Below are positions 24,301 through 33,197 of a DNA stretch of 64,000 nucleotides, piece by piece (the first letter of the stretch is position 1; every line of letters begins with the position of its first letter). The notes under the pieces are model-generated. The model was not told the DNA's origin. It saw only the letters and a list, made by a program, of their open reading frames with translations, and searched no databases. A program made the position numbers and the translations under genes. Source of the DNA: a virus. Where the stretch lies: positions 1-64,000 of IMG/VR virus record IMGVR_UViG_3300003322_000423. One strand, 5' to 3'.

Positions 24301-24743
24301 GTCTGAAAGCTAATCAGTCTGCTATCGAAAGCCAGATGAAGCTTATTGCTGAGGCAATGAAAACAGCTATCATTCAGGCTCTCGGTATCAAGTCGCCTTC
24401 ACGAGTGATGCATGGTTATGGTGTAAACACCATGCAGGGTCTCATTCAGGGTATGCAGGTTCAGGGTCGTGACATTGGTCCTGTGGTACGTAGTCTTGTC
24501 TCCCAGATCACAGACAATGCGCAGAATGTACCTGTAGGCGCGAATGCTGTTCCTGTACCTGGAACTGCTGGGGCACAGAGCAATTCACAGGGTGGTGGAG
24601 ATATTCACATTGGTAATATTCACATCACTATCAAGTGTGATGCGGATACTGTCAAGAACCCGGAAAACGCCGAAGCCTTCGCACGTAAGTTAGTACCTTA
24701 CATGATGGAAGAAATCCGCCGCGAGAACAATAAGAGGAAGTAG
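18372..24743 (+). CDS. Tape measure protein with wall-binding domains (2123 aa)
   Basis: The gene follows the chaperones and is the longest in the window. The N-terminus has three related 30-residue units ([17 protein letters not shown] type), followed by hydrophobic helices (about residues 170-230) and long helical parts. Residues about 1119-1456 are 13 tandem beta-type repeats of 22-27 residues ([20 protein letters not shown]). Then come a peptidoglycan-binding domain (about 1560-1636, [22 protein letters not shown]) and a LysM domain (about 1647-1693, [18 protein letters not shown]). The C-terminus carries [13 protein letters not shown], usual in tape measure proteins. It sets tail length, upper bound near 300 nm at 0.15 nm per residue, and may breach the wall during DNA entry. 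Confidence 0.92.
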   Translation: MPAGFHVASAYVDIHAEDAGLRGEIRSAIESAVAGQNGKVKLDVDTSALRAKIESAVKSAAAGAKGEVKLDLDAGALRAKVEEAVKAAAAGARGKVGLELDEAGLRSRVSAAVAAAGAGQRIRVGIDVDNRPLGTLGNALRGVNRDTNNASNSTRRLSRDFDGLTGSTGHWATIAAAAFVAVNPLAAASYQLIKTTAPAMGVLASATVAAGLAFAAVAVGADGVGKALKEQAKGGEKYYEALGKLTPAAQDFVGAIGEQRTAMQGLKAATQESLFQGFGNAMREMGQATMPAVTAGLTGMAGVLNKMGTGVMQTLTDLGKSGTLMQLFTGATQAMKPLQNIPGQFTDVFAKIATASMPLFERMNTAMGNSMSRLSDRVNTAFETGALQGRISAAGDTISGFFKRLGDNPEIQQFRSNMKAMGPEMASTLGNIGNATLGLVNAMQPVAGAGTKVMNSLASAINTIPAPILTAGLGLMTFGKAGQWVAGRVTALRGLAATSGIAIGRLGATAATSAGFVNLLGMNATNAGLAARVSTGSVIAMGAGMTRGAAAGTLLKTSLGAVGAALAVKPMVDWMLGIDKSVPSTQNMTQQIQKLTAQGQNAQQILGKMDFGGIFGAGKKDLGDALQQIYKPSNMDQFKHAMDAVGLGGNKLKDSNKFINNLDKSLAELVRGGNGDTAAQIMGQISQKAAQMGIPVGNVTKKFNDYKTALKEQAVAQQAAEQAWIRTQGAFGAQALTTQKNIQSQMQGVQGLQNSYAALNQIQQTGIGGQIATAAAISAGTAILKDHGGTLKMVGGQMQLNTVKSQESAGALLQIAQAANQAAPAVLAATGSAKQTAAVYNSARDAVVKQGQAFGLTKSQAQEYANTVIRMPPMQQLLGEQFKQAVPNIQAVGQSLKNFGQIIPGIKMPNLKVDMPRASMPSIQALKDLGLGVGTNKDGTFNIKFNVQGAENLKNLQGIIGGLGKGKPIQLKTDQANMDKTVAAAKELGMTVTKGATGVYTFKTPDGQTVEVSMGKTQKAVEKTNKEVSKLQNTPMASKSVADQKAQQFEDSLKRAGVAAEQAGKGQKELNAAVDEFSKNPLIKNGQGFNNFMPKNQDLAKFQQFADMFGGMGAGKGQIGVSVMISGTEQIDKLQALNAVNNKIIQVSVNISGTEQIEKLQALNAVNNKIVQVSVNISGTEQIEKLQALNAVNNKIVQVSVNISGTEQIDKLKALNEVNNKMVLVNVSISGVEQIEKLKTLNQVNNKSVIVNVSITGADQVEKLKTLNQVNNKSVTVNVSVTGADQVEKLKTLNQVSNKSITVAVNISGQIDKIDKLKELNSVSNKSLNVSVNISGNIDKLSELKSIPASKSVSVSVSVSGAASLDKIKSIPSSKAVRVTVTASGVESVVSKINSIHSKSVTVTVSESGTAAVQSKIDAIHGKTVTIQVQQQGAEAAQAAIDAIHGKTVTVTVNVVKVGSVATGGFPDSSAIPGFASGGSSGRRYPSGGSVVGPGSGTSDSILARISNGEFIIREAMVKKYGPEFLAAINHGVYNPMASAIFGNKTLRKMLPHFASGGSVSLGNVQPGAQNNEVLLIQKALKQLFPNFDYSSGPGIFGPRTTATYAQFQRSLGFSGSDADGAPGMQSLLALQNRTNEFTIKASTATTKYIIQWGDTLTSIARKFGTSVDALVKLNNIKNPNLIYAGATLKIPGLGGGGSTTPKPPPGVIPGTKPGDWNYLVKPKFGKLAVNTEKDGDKKVKPVPEVEGLRELAGFSLTKTNHFFANMTGTNAASLVNKIKDATDKAALAGVLDEMRGGVYNAFKPGKGRDQLQDYLYKGAKIELEYQKRLEDTKKSLEDAQKELDDVNSNFKQLKESIQQNVSQFATLTKTGKAGASTETMIRQLTKDTGTVQAFSQGIDALKGRGLNGTTLGQIAALDPVEGLRTINSLVKATPEQLKQINDLQTQIDKAGTAAGTTAAETMYRAGIQASQGLVDGLKANQSAIESQMKLIAEAMKTAIIQALGIKSPSRVMHGYGVNTMQGLIQGMQVQGRDIGPVVRSLVSQITDNAQNVPVGANAVPVPGTAGAQSNSQGGGDIHIGNIHITIKCDADTVKNPENAEAFARKLVPYMMEEIRRENNKRK
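21727..22740 (+). repeat. Coding repeats in the tape measure gene
   Basis: About 13 units of 66-81 bases encode variants of VSVNISG-EQI-KL-ALN-VNNK. The first three are nearly identical at protein level and later ones diverge and shorten toward the 3' end, indicating recent duplication at the 5' side. Confidence 0.85.
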
Positions 24744-24745
24744 AT

Positions 24746-25981
24746 ATGCCACATTCATCATCTGGCTATGGCGAGATACGGTTGAATCGTATCTACTTGG
24801 TCGAAAAGGAAAGCGCCAAAGAAGATATGGAGGGGAAACTGACTCTCTCAGGTCAGGAGAGCAGCCCTCCCACTACTGTCGCTATGGTGACAAATCTTCA
24901 CGGCCAGATCAGTTCTCTGCAAAAGGGTGTACCTATACCCGTCACGTTCAGAGACAAAAATGAGCGTGACGGGTACTACACCATTAACCGTGCGGATTCT
25001 GATCTTAAGAACTGGCAAAACGAGGTAGCTACATCAGACTGGACTTTAGATCTGCTGAGACGTGGTTCTCATACCGAATGTGACATACAGTCCCGTCTTA
25101 CCGGGGCTGTACGTCAGAACGATTTCAGTCAGACTGGTGAACGCTGGCACGCCCCGGCAATCGGTCACTACAGCTATCAGACAGGTCTTACTGACGTTTC
25201 TAGCTGGGTAGACCGTACAAGTGCTGACGGAACGGTTCGTGTATACAGGGGTATCCCGACAGGGACACACCCTAAATGGGGCTGTACACCAACTAACTAT
25301 TTCGGCGGGCGTGTACGTGTTACAGACACGCTAGAAGTCTCTACAGAAAATGAATTAGAAGGTATCAACCGTCAGATGTCTGCTTCGGGCTGGTCTATGT
25401 CAAATGGGCTTGTAAACGTGACAGCAACTGCTTCAGCAGGTATAATTGACGTACAGTCATACGATCCAGATGTATCGGCATACAGAAGCACTCAATGGAA
25501 AATACAACGTAACGGCGTTAACGTACAGACTTGGAGTTCTGTAACTGTTGTACGTAATACTTTTGAACATTGCATAATTCGTCTTACAGCAAATATTGTG
25601 AGCGCTCCTGGACGTGTAACTGTAGATCTCAGCCTTAAACGAGGCTCTAGATTTGTTGAAGGCTATTTTCAGAGTAGTTCCAGTACCACTTTGAAAATAG
25701 TGCAGAACAACACTACAGCGAGCACTACAGGCACAGGTTATGTCATAGCAACATCTAACGATGCAAACGGCAATAAACCTATAGTCGGAAGTGCTCGTTC
25801 TTTCACAGCGGATACAACAAATGGTGGTTTATCCAAAGCGTCTACCACCTCTCTAGATTTTTACATAGGTGCAGTTATTCAGCCTGGTGGGGGTGCAGCC
25901 GCATCAGGTGATGCAGCAGCAGACTTGCAAAACCAATACATAGGCACTCTTCCAGAATCAACGTACATCGTAAGGCGGTAA
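24746..25981 (+). CDS. Distal tail protein (Dit-like)
   Basis: The 411-residue protein follows the tape measure gene by 2 bases. Residues 1-120 hold the usual Dit N-terminal domain feel: an early strand (GEIRLNRIYLVEKES) and IPVTFRDKNERDGYYTINRADSDLKNW. The C-terminal two thirds (about 160-411) are extra, with a beta-sandwich look (SVTVVRNTFEHCIIRLTANIV), possibly carbohydrate-binding. The protein would form the hub ring at the tail tip. Confidence 0.75.
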   Translation: MPHSSSGYGEIRLNRIYLVEKESAKEDMEGKLTLSGQESSPPTTVAMVTNLHGQISSLQKGVPIPVTFRDKNERDGYYTINRADSDLKNWQNEVATSDWTLDLLRRGSHTECDIQSRLTGAVRQNDFSQTGERWHAPAIGHYSYQTGLTDVSSWVDRTSADGTVRVYRGIPTGTHPKWGCTPTNYFGGRVRVTDTLEVSTENELEGINRQMSASGWSMSNGLVNVTATASAGIIDVQSYDPDVSAYRSTQWKIQRNGVNVQTWSSVTVVRNTFEHCIIRLTANIVSAPGRVTVDLSLKRGSRFVEGYFQSSSSTTLKIVQNNTTASTTGTGYVIATSNDANGNKPIVGSARSFTADTTNGGLSKASTTSLDFYIGAVIQPGGGAAASGDAAADLQNQYIGTLPESTYIVRR

Positions 25982-25983
25982 AG

Positions 25984-28900
25984 ATGACAGTCTCAGAGGT
26001 CAAGGAGGCGTTAGGTACTTTCAGTTTGAAACTGAAACCTAACGTCCCTCGCGATGTACTGGACCAGATAGAATACTTTGGTCACATTGCTGTCATCCCC
26101 GGACGTATGGATGCCCGCACCTATGGTGATGGCACACTGGATTCTGCCAGATACGTTGGTGTCGTGCGTAAGAAAAGAATTACGGACAATGGTACCTTCG
26201 GAGCTGAAACCTCTGAGACTGCTGTCACCCTAGAGGGTGTCGGGATGAACTTCTGGCTAGGGGATGAAAATGATAAAGGTACAGTCATTGAGGATGAGAT
26301 ACAGCTTACTGCTGTGAACTTCTCTGCGGCTGTCTCAGCCCTTCTACCCCCTGCGGTGACAATAGGTACCGTCGGAGGTGTTTCAGGTTCTTACAGTGGC
26401 TTCCACCAGTGGCAGACACCTCGTAAAGCTATTCAGTACGTGTGTCAGACAATGACACAACCGGCTGAACCCACCAACCTCATTTCTGCCGCAAACTCGT
26501 CTTTTGAGACTTCAGGGGGTGTGGGGGGCTGGACTGCTGTAAGCAACTGTGCTATTGCCGCCACAGGGGCATACTCTTATCTCGGTACACAGTCCATGCA
26601 GGTGACACCCTCATCTGTCGGCGCCATGGTGGCAAAGACAAACGGTACGGCAAATGCTGCTAACGTCACTGCTGGAGATACCTACGTCGTTTATTACTGG
26701 GTGCTGGCTACTGGCACATCCTGCTACGGACGAATAGGCGTGGACTACAGAGATGGCACGTATACTCAGCAAGGCTCAGCTTCGGCAGACACTTTCCTCG
26801 CGCTACCTCAGAATGCGTGGACACAAGTTTCTCGTACTATCACTGTGCCTACAGGGGCGGGGATCACACAGGCTGACTTCCTGGTCAACCTTCAGAGCAA
26901 TGCATCCGGGGACAAATTCTATGTGGACAATGTCTGGGTGTACAAATCTCAGGTAGCGACCCCCGTGTCTTTCCGTGTAAACAACCGAGGTGCTATAGAC
27001 GCAGGGCCTGAAAGCAATCTTTACGTTACAAACCCTACATGTATTCTTGTACGTCAGGGAAGTATCAACGGCGAAGATCTGCGTATAAGAGCTGTACCTG
27101 GAACCGTGGGCCTGGATCAGGACATGGAAGACTTCGCAACTCGCGTTGTTCTTCTTGCCGGATCTGACGGACAACAGTTCAGCACTGGACAATCAGACAT
27201 CGGTACCATTTCTCCTGGTACAAATATTTACAAAGACATTCACGGTAACCCGCTCAATCTGACAAAGCTCATGAGCGAGTCAGAAACAAGTGACGACAAC
27301 GCAGACACCAGAGCTGAATTGGCGTTAAGAGATCTTATCACCCCTCACCGTGAGATAACACTCAATACAGACGACTATGACATTTACGGGTCTTTCAGCG
27401 TAGGTGACTATGTCTATTGCTATGACCCTGATGGCAATCTGACCGACACGGCTAACGAAGTCACAGTACGGGGTATCCGTATCAATCCCATAAAGCTTCA
27501 GGTTACTGAGGCGGAGTGGCCTGTAACTGATGATTATTCTATTGGGTACAGAGCTGCTGATGGTACTTGGTATGACCTGACAGACTATGTTGCATTTGAA
27601 GACGACCGTGCTACCCGAGTCGTTATCGGGGACTTCAAGCGCACTCTTGACAACGGTCTTACCAGTGTCACTGCCCGTCTAGGGACAAATATCGCCCCGG
27701 ACAATCTGACACCCGATCAGACTGACTGGATAGTGGGTTCATTTCAGGCTGTAGCGTATCTGGACAGAACAGGCATGGCCCGAGCACAGCAAAAGGTGGC
27801 TTGGTCTACACCTAACAACACAGATGGTAGTGCCATCACAGATGGGTCTCATTATGAGATTCAGTTCAAGCTAAGTGTGGGGCATTTGTACTCCCAGACG
27901 TGGGGAGCTGTGGCTAATATCCACTGGGCGGACATGTTCACCTGGGATCAGCCTGTACAGCCATCCACAGTCCACTGGGAGACTCGTATGGTGACATGGG
28001 GTACAAATACCCTTGTCATCAACGATCTTGCCTGCGGTACTGCGTATGATTTCCGCATTCGGGCCATTGACAAGAGCAACAATATAGGTGCTTGGTCTGC
28101 TGTAGAGATTATCACGACGGCAGAAGATGACATTCCACCGTCTCAGCCCGCCTCCCCTGAAGTAGCTAGTTCTTTGATTGCCGTACAAGTTACACATCAT
28201 CTAGGTAAAAGTTCTGGCGGTACATTCAACTTAGAGCGAGACTTGGCATACCTTGAGGTACATGCTGAATACGAGCCAGGTTACACCCCGGTAGAATCTA
28301 CAAAGCTCGGTAACCTAATTGCCAACGCCGGACTTCTTGATGCCCAGACACCGGCTGTGGGGACATTCCCTATTGCCGATACTACCAATGTGTACATCAA
28401 GGTTGTAGCTGTAGATCAGTCGGGTAACAGATCTCAACCTTCACCGGCTGTTCAGGCAAGTGCACAACTGATCGACGATGCCCACATTTCGGATCTGACG
28501 GTATCAAAAGTCACTGCTGGAACCATTACAGCAGACTGGCTGTTGTCCGGAAATATCAGTACAGGAGTCGATGGACAGCGTGTAACTCTAAGCCCCACAG
28601 GTATCCAGACGTATAACGTTGACGGAGATCTGACTACAAACATTTCATCCGATCCGTCACAAACTAACGACTTCATCACGTGGCGAGGAACAGATGGAAC
28701 TGTGTTGGCGTCTGTCAACAGTCTAGGTCAAGGGGCTTTTCAGGATGTCAGCGTCACAAATGACCTGGTTGTACAAGGTACAGATATTCTCGATGAGTTG
28801 CTGACACGACCTAAAGGTGTTGTAGCGTACGGATCGTCAAGCTCTGCCACATTTGATATCTCCATGATTTCAGATGCCACCGCTGAATATGGATACATGG

Positions 28901-29811
28901 AAGTGTCTTTTGTTGCCGAAGCCGGTCGTATGTACAAACTGAGCCTTTCAGGTCAGATCAGTAATACTCAGCCTGATGCACGTAGCAAATGGAGTATCAG
29001 GTATACCCAAGATGGGTCAAGACCTCTTGTCACGAGTACTTTGATTGCCAGTGAGTACAACTATTCTGGGTCCGCTAGTGGTGACCGAACAAACCATTAC
29101 CAGTCGTTCTACACTACGTTCAATCCAGGGTACACCCGACTTTTGTGGACCCTAGATGGTTCCGCAGGTCGCCAGACCATTTACGCCTCTACAGGTCCCA
29201 GCCAATTCACTGTAGAGGATGCTGGAGACATCAGCTTGTTCGACAATGTGGCAGTTCTGAACGATGGTCAGGCAGATGATACAACAGGTACTCCGGGAAC
29301 CGGAGGTGTGGTGTCATTCGTGCGCACTTATGGTGCAACATGGACACGCACTTATATATATGACGATTCTTTGCGAGCTGTCAATGGAACCTCTTTGCTT
29401 TACCAGGGTAGATATGACGGTAATTTAGGTCAGCAAAAGAGTCTCATTGGATTTGATTACAATTCCATTAAATCTGATTTGTCTACCGCAACCGTAAAAA
29501 AGGTGGAAGTGTATCTGTATGCCGAACACTGGTATTACGACTACGGTACAGCTCTGATAGGTACACACAACTTTAGTAGCTCCCCGGGCACCTGGTCTTC
29601 TGGATCGGTTAACGCTATTAGAAAGCAGGTATCGTCTTGGAACAGAGCTACAGGTAAATGGGTGGATATCGGTACAACTATAGGTAATGAGTTTAAAGCA
29701 GGTACCACAAAGGGTATAGCTCTCGGTCCTACTAGCAATACAAACCAGCTCTACTACGGCTATTTCACCGGAGGTTCAAGCCCGAAGCTCCGTATTACAT
29801 ACACTAAGTAA
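25984..29811 (+). CDS. Large minor tail protein with lectin-like and fibronectin III domains (1275 aa)
   Basis: The position right after Dit and the length fit a tail-associated hub protein. Residues about 160-330 resemble a carbohydrate-binding jelly roll (NSSFETSGGVGGWTAV, SMQVTPSSVGAMV, FYVDNVWVYKS). At about 590-720 is a fibronectin type III domain (TDGSHYEIQFK, LACGTAYDFRIRAIDKSNN). Later comes the phrase LTVSKVTAGTITADWLLSGNI, common in baseplate proteins of actinophages. The C-terminal 180 residues (WTRTYIYDDSLRAV..SSPKLRITYTK) form another beta sandwich. No catalytic motif is obvious. Role: hub and host attachment. Confidence 0.8.
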   Translation: MTVSEVKEALGTFSLKLKPNVPRDVLDQIEYFGHIAVIPGRMDARTYGDGTLDSARYVGVVRKKRITDNGTFGAETSETAVTLEGVGMNFWLGDENDKGTVIEDEIQLTAVNFSAAVSALLPPAVTIGTVGGVSGSYSGFHQWQTPRKAIQYVCQTMTQPAEPTNLISAANSSFETSGGVGGWTAVSNCAIAATGAYSYLGTQSMQVTPSSVGAMVAKTNGTANAANVTAGDTYVVYYWVLATGTSCYGRIGVDYRDGTYTQQGSASADTFLALPQNAWTQVSRTITVPTGAGITQADFLVNLQSNASGDKFYVDNVWVYKSQVATPVSFRVNNRGAIDAGPESNLYVTNPTCILVRQGSINGEDLRIRAVPGTVGLDQDMEDFATRVVLLAGSDGQQFSTGQSDIGTISPGTNIYKDIHGNPLNLTKLMSESETSDDNADTRAELALRDLITPHREITLNTDDYDIYGSFSVGDYVYCYDPDGNLTDTANEVTVRGIRINPIKLQVTEAEWPVTDDYSIGYRAADGTWYDLTDYVAFEDDRATRVVIGDFKRTLDNGLTSVTARLGTNIAPDNLTPDQTDWIVGSFQAVAYLDRTGMARAQQKVAWSTPNNTDGSAITDGSHYEIQFKLSVGHLYSQTWGAVANIHWADMFTWDQPVQPSTVHWETRMVTWGTNTLVINDLACGTAYDFRIRAIDKSNNIGAWSAVEIITTAEDDIPPSQPASPEVASSLIAVQVTHHLGKSSGGTFNLERDLAYLEVHAEYEPGYTPVESTKLGNLIANAGLLDAQTPAVGTFPIADTTNVYIKVVAVDQSGNRSQPSPAVQASAQLIDDAHISDLTVSKVTAGTITADWLLSGNISTGVDGQRVTLSPTGIQTYNVDGDLTTNISSDPSQTNDFITWRGTDGTVLASVNSLGQGAFQDVSVTNDLVVQGTDILDELLTRPKGVVAYGSSSSATFDISMISDATAEYGYMEVSFVAEAGRMYKLSLSGQISNTQPDARSKWSIRYTQDGSRPLVTSTLIASEYNYSGSASGDRTNHYQSFYTTFNPGYTRLLWTLDGSAGRQTIYASTGPSQFTVEDAGDISLFDNVAVLNDGQADDTTGTPGTGGVVSFVRTYGATWTRTYIYDDSLRAVNGTSLLYQGRYDGNLGQQKSLIGFDYNSIKSDLSTATVKKVEVYLYAEHWYYDYGTALIGTHNFSSSPGTWSSGSVNAIRKQVSSWNRATGKWVDIGTTIGNEFKAGTTKGIALGPTSNTNQLYYGYFTGGSSPKLRITYTK

Positions 29812-29822
29812 GGTGACAACAA

Positions 29823-31022
29823 ATGTCTAGTACAACCTCACGTATGGCTATGTACAAGCCTGCAAGCGGTGAAAACGTAAATGTTGTCACCGACCTTAAC
29901 AACAACCTTGACAGTCTCGATTTAAACATGAACTTTCGTACGTGTACTTCCAGTACACGTCCGTCAGTTAAATGGGATGGTATGACTATCCATGAGACTG
30001 ACACACGAAAGTCATATGTTTGGAATGCTACACCAGCCGTCTCAGGATGGTATGAAATCTTCACCGCAGAAACACCGTTGACTCAGGTGAATTTAGCACA
30101 GTCTGCCACGGGATCATTTACATTGACAAGTAAAATCAACACCGACACAACTTCCCGTTTACAGGTTAGAGGTGATGGACGTCTGGAATGGGGTCCGGGA
30201 GGTGCAGCCGCCACAGATACATTTTTAAGTAGATCTGGCTCCAACGCTTTAAGTACAGCCGGAGATTTCACTGTTACAGGTAATACCACTATCTCCAGTA
30301 CTACAGAGTCTACAGCCCTTAACGTTTCTGGTGGAGGCACTATCTCAAAGAGTCTCACGATTGGAGGTTCTGCATCATTGGGAAGCGGACAGGGTGTACT
30401 TACTCTTCGCAACGCCACAACACCTCCCACAGCCAACCCCACAGATGGTGCTATTAACTGGGTGTCTTCCGACAGACTATTTTTCAGATCCTCTAAAGGT
30501 ATGCAACTTGTAGGTGTTGGGGCTCAATCAGTGGTAGCTGACTCTACCAAAACAAACCCTTCCACCGAAACTCTTATGTACACTTTTACTATTCCTGCCA
30601 ATGACTCGACAACAGGTTCTACATATAGAATTCGCGCATGGGGTACTTTTAACTCTAATGGGGCTGCTACCGCCACCTTTAAAGGTTATATTGGTGGCAC
30701 GGGTGGTACATTGCTTGTAAACAACGGAGGTATAGCTTCTACAGGTACCGTTTCTAACCGTATCTGGAACGCAGAAATTTTTGTAGTCAATACTTCTGGA
30801 GGGGCATCAGGTAAATGTAATATGCACGGTATCTGGTTTACTAACATATCCACTAATGGTTTGGGTACTGCCACACCGGATTCTCGTATGAGCGGTTTTA
30901 CGGAAGCTTCTAACATTAACTGGACAGCAAATCAGGACATTGCGTTAACTATACAAATAACACCCTCAAACGCAAGCAATAACTTAAGAATAATGGGCGC
31001 TATAGCTGAGCGATGTAACTAG
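29823..31022 (+). CDS. Minor tail/fibre protein (399 aa)
   Basis: The N-terminus MSSTTSRMAMYKPASGENVNVVTDLNNNLDSLD is a common opening of baseplate-upper-type proteins in actinophages. The middle is Thr/Ser-rich and repetitive (ADTFLSRSGSN, TVTGNTTISSTTEST). The C-terminal 160 residues look like a beta-sandwich head (TLMYTFTIPANDSTTGSTYRIRAWG). It is the last gene of the rightward virion block, stopped by the bidirectional terminator at 31026. Probably part of the tail tip. Confidence 0.75.
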   Translation: MSSTTSRMAMYKPASGENVNVVTDLNNNLDSLDLNMNFRTCTSSTRPSVKWDGMTIHETDTRKSYVWNATPAVSGWYEIFTAETPLTQVNLAQSATGSFTLTSKINTDTTSRLQVRGDGRLEWGPGGAAATDTFLSRSGSNALSTAGDFTVTGNTTISSTTESTALNVSGGGTISKSLTIGGSASLGSGQGVLTLRNATTPPTANPTDGAINWVSSDRLFFRSSKGMQLVGVGAQSVVADSTKTNPSTETLMYTFTIPANDSTTGSTYRIRAWGTFNSNGAATATFKGYIGGTGGTLLVNNGGIASTGTVSNRIWNAEIFVVNTSGGASGKCNMHGIWFTNISTNGLGTATPDSRMSGFTEASNINWTANQDIALTIQITPSNASNNLRIMGAIAERCN

Positions 31023-31025
31023 AAA

Positions 31026-31053
31026 AACCCCCGTCGATTTGACGGGGGTTCTT
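31026..31053. terminator. Bidirectional terminator between convergent operons
   Basis: A 10-bp stem AACCCCCGTC/GACGGGGGTT (31026-31035 with 31041-31050) with CTTTT on the right and, on the other strand, TTTTTCT. It ends both the virion block and the leftward glycosylation operon. Confidence 0.85.
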
Positions 31054-31329
31054 TTAATCCTCATCTCTTTCTACAACTTCGCCTTGAATAACAGAGGGGG
31101 TTGCTTCATTCATTTTGTCCAGTAGTTCAATGATTCTTTCATCTTGGTTGTTTATTTTGCGCTTCAGTGTTTCATTTTCTTCCGCAAGGGTCTGATTACT
31201 GTCTCTCTGACTTTTCAGTTCAGATTCCAGCATCTCAAGAGCTGCATCCCTGACAATCACATCGTGTGTGCGATTTGCCAAAAGTTCTTTATACCTGTCA
31301 AGTATTTTCTGGTTGGGTACTTCAGTCAT
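31054..31329 (-). CDS. Coiled-coil protein (91 aa)
   Basis: MTEVPNQKIL..VVERDED is predicted to be one long coiled coil (about residues 8-72: AALEMLESELKSQRDSNQTLAEENETLKRKI). It is the last gene of the leftward operon and overlaps the glycosyltransferase gene by 8 bases. It could serve as an oligomeric scaffold, but no partner is indicated. Confidence 0.65.
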   Translation of the reverse strand: MTEVPNQKILDRYKELLANRTHDVIVRDAALEMLESELKSQRDSNQTLAEENETLKRKINNQDERIIELLDKMNEATPSVIQGEVVERDED

Positions 31330-31924
31330 TTAAAGCATCTCCCTTGTCCGGCCGTCCTGAGGTATTACCACCGTCTATATTCCAAATGAACGTCTCCTTG
31401 AGAATATGGTGGAATTTTGCTCCCTCGTCAAGCATCCTGTTGTAGAAACCCCAGTCATCATAGGCTCCGTTAGGGTCTTGTTTAAACTGAAAACCCCCAC
31501 ACGCTTGAGCAAGTTCTGTTCTCACAAGCGACACAACAGGTATATATGACTTCTGGCGCAACAGCTCTGGATCAAATATGTCAGGCCCTCCGGCCTCGAA
31601 AAACCGCTGACATACCTGACCTTGTGCGTTCACTATACGGGGCAACCCGTAAACAACATCTGCCCCGCTGTCTACATGACCCACAATCAGGTCTCGGACA
31701 CCCGTCGAAAGTAACTGGTCATCATCGTCCAGGAACACCGTGAACTCTGTCTGAGATGCCATAAGAGCCCTGTTACGGGTAACCGCAGAACCTTGGCCCC
31801 AACGGTCTACAGCGATGCTGACAGAAGCTACAGGATATTCCTGAGCCATCACACTGGCTACAGCTTTTCTCAGTTTACCCTTACGAGCGGGAATGGTAGG
31901 TATGGCGACTGTTATGTCATACAT
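31322..31924 (-). CDS. Family 2 (GT-A) glycosyltransferase
   Basis: From MYDITVAIPTIP at 31924 the protein is 200 residues. Residues 3-15 are the nucleotide-sugar-binding strand and loop. TEFTVFLDDDDQL holds the metal-binding DxD, and EAGGPDIFDPELL with DDWGFYNRML supplies acidic residues for the acceptor side. It lacks a membrane anchor. It shares layout and phrases (LVRTELAQ, WN-DGGNTSG/WNMHGRNSGG) with the gene at 32151, so the two are paralogues. It would transfer a sugar from a nucleotide donor in the cytoplasm. Confidence 0.85.
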   Translation of the reverse strand: MYDITVAIPTIPARKGKLRKAVASVMAQEYPVASVSIAVDRWGQGSAVTRNRALMASQTEFTVFLDDDDQLLSTGVRDLIVGHVDSGADVVYGLPRIVNAQGQVCQRFFEAGGPDIFDPELLRQKSYIPVVSLVRTELAQACGGFQFKQDPNGAYDDWGFYNRMLDEGAKFHHILKETFIWNIDGGNTSGRPDKGDALND

Positions 31925-32147
31925 CCTGATTTTCTTCCCTGCATTCTGAGATGGGTTGGGGCAGACCCAACATAGGAACATCTACTGTACACAATTTACA
32001 GTAACAGCCTTGAATAGTGAGATCAACAATTTCATCTGATGCAAAACCTGACACATCGTTGACCATCAGGGGTTCGTGTCTTGTAGGGCTGCCGCCATCA
32101 GATTTGATGTCCGGGTAATCCCAGTAAAGATGTAAATACCGCGCCAT
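31917..32147 (-). CDS. Small hypothetical protein in glycosylation operon (76 aa)
   Basis: MARYLHLYWD..CREENQDV is placed between two glycosyltransferase genes, overlapping one by 8 bases and 3 bases from the other. It holds CYCKLC in the middle, a possible metal site, and N-terminal short strands. No family recognised. Its constant placement suggests a helper role, which is an inference. Confidence 0.6.
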   Translation of the reverse strand: MARYLHLYWDYPDIKSDGGSPTRHEPLMVNDVSGFASDEIVDLTIQGCYCKLCTVDVPMLGLPQPISECREENQDV

Positions 32148-32150
32148 TAT

Positions 32151-32753
32151 TCAGTCTCCGTATCCGGGAGGTGGTGCATCTCCCTGACCGGGAACCCCTC
32201 CGCTATTACGGCCGTGCATATTCCACAGCCAAGTCTTATAGGGACAGTGTACTATCTTTGCACCTAAATTCATACACCCCAGAGTAAAGCGCATATCCTC
32301 ATCTGAAACCCCGTAAGTTCCTGGCCTCGGGGTGTTGTAGTCAAGAAACCCCACTTGTTGGGCCAGTTCTGTACGTACAAGTGTGGTGATGGTGGTATGC
32401 CTTGGGTTGTCGTTGTCCCACGGTTTTCCGAAATCTGCTTCGAATGGATTGTAACCTCCCCAGGTGATCGGGTGGGAAAATACGAAATCCGCGTTCTCTT
32501 CTAGAGCTGTTCCATACAAGAGTTCTAAGTGTTGAGGGTACAGACTATCATCACTATCCAGAAAGGCTACATAGGGTGTAATAACCTTCATAAGTCCCTT
32601 GTGGCGTGTCCGTGCAGCACCTAAGCGTTCGGTGTCTATTTCAACGATAACCGCCGAAGGCGGTAGGGTTTGCTCGAAAGCACTTCCTACCGCCTTGGCC
32701 GTCATACCGTTGGTCAGACGCTCACCATGTGTAGGTATGACTACGGAGATCAC
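32151..32753 (-). CDS. Family 2 (GT-A) glycosyltransferase
   Basis: A 200-residue protein starting MISVVIPTHGERL, the donor-binding strand. The DxD motif is in YVAFLDSDDSLYP (about residues 66-78). The C-terminal half has GVSDEDMRFTLGC with acidic catalytic-type residues. It is soluble and short, as minimal GT2 domains are. Its start overlaps the stop of the upstream gene by one base. Together with 31322-31924 and 35233-35874 there are three such enzymes, enough to build an oligosaccharide. Confidence 0.85.
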   Translation of the reverse strand: MISVVIPTHGERLTNGMTAKAVGSAFEQTLPPSAVIVEIDTERLGAARTRHKGLMKVITPYVAFLDSDDSLYPQHLELLYGTALEENADFVFSHPITWGGYNPFEADFGKPWDNDNPRHTTITTLVRTELAQQVGFLDYNTPRPGTYGVSDEDMRFTLGCMNLGAKIVHCPYKTWLWNMHGRNSGGVPGQGDAPPPGYGD

Positions 32754-32980
32754 TATTGAACCTGTATTATCTGCTGAATAGTGCTGTAAGGAATAAAGAC
32801 CTTAGCCGTTTGGCCAGGTTCGTTAGGATAGATAACTGTAACCCCTGCCGGGTGGCTAAAGTCTATATCCGTTATACCTGTAAAATCCCACGTACTAGAC
32901 CCACCCAAGGTGGTGTACATACGTACGATTATGCTATTACCGGTCTCTCTAAAATCTAGAGCTGATATATTAGTACTCAT
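32753..32980 (-). CDS. Small beta-rich protein A (75 aa)
   Basis: MSTNISALDF..IQQIIQVQ is beta-rich and ends AKVFIPYSTIQQIIQV. The neighbour at 32981-33187 ends VRVFFPYEAVESIWQV and also begins MSTN, so the two are diverged tandem copies. Their position between transferase and dehydrogenase genes suggests a role in the pathway, but no catalytic motif is visible. Confidence 0.65.
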   Translation of the reverse strand: MSTNISALDFRETGNSIIVRMYTTLGGSSTWDFTGITDIDFSHPAGVTVIYPNEPGQTAKVFIPYSTIQQIIQVQ

Positions 32981-33187
32981 TTAGAGCACCTGCCAAATAG
33001 ACTCTACAGCCTCGTAAGGGAAGAACACTCTAACGTCATTGTTTACGTCATCTGTGTACTCTACAAACACACCGTCTGTCTGCCAGTCTATAGCATCTAC
33101 TGTTACTGTAGGCGCTCCTGACAACACTCTCTTCAAATAGGTTGTTTTAGTCGGGTCTAAAACAATCTGCTTCACATTTGTCGACAC
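32981..33187 (-). CDS. Small beta-rich protein B (68 aa)
   Basis: MSTNVKQIVL..ESIWQVL shares its beginning and its C-terminal strand-helix (VFFPYEAVESIW) with protein A next door, a tandem duplication. Strands at WQTDGVFVEYTDD fit a small barrel. The gap to the upstream gene is 10 bases. Function unknown. Confidence 0.65.
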   Translation of the reverse strand: MSTNVKQIVLDPTKTTYLKRVLSGAPTVTVDAIDWQTDGVFVEYTDDVNNDVRVFFPYEAVESIWQVL

Positions 33188-33197
33188 GTTGTCTCCT

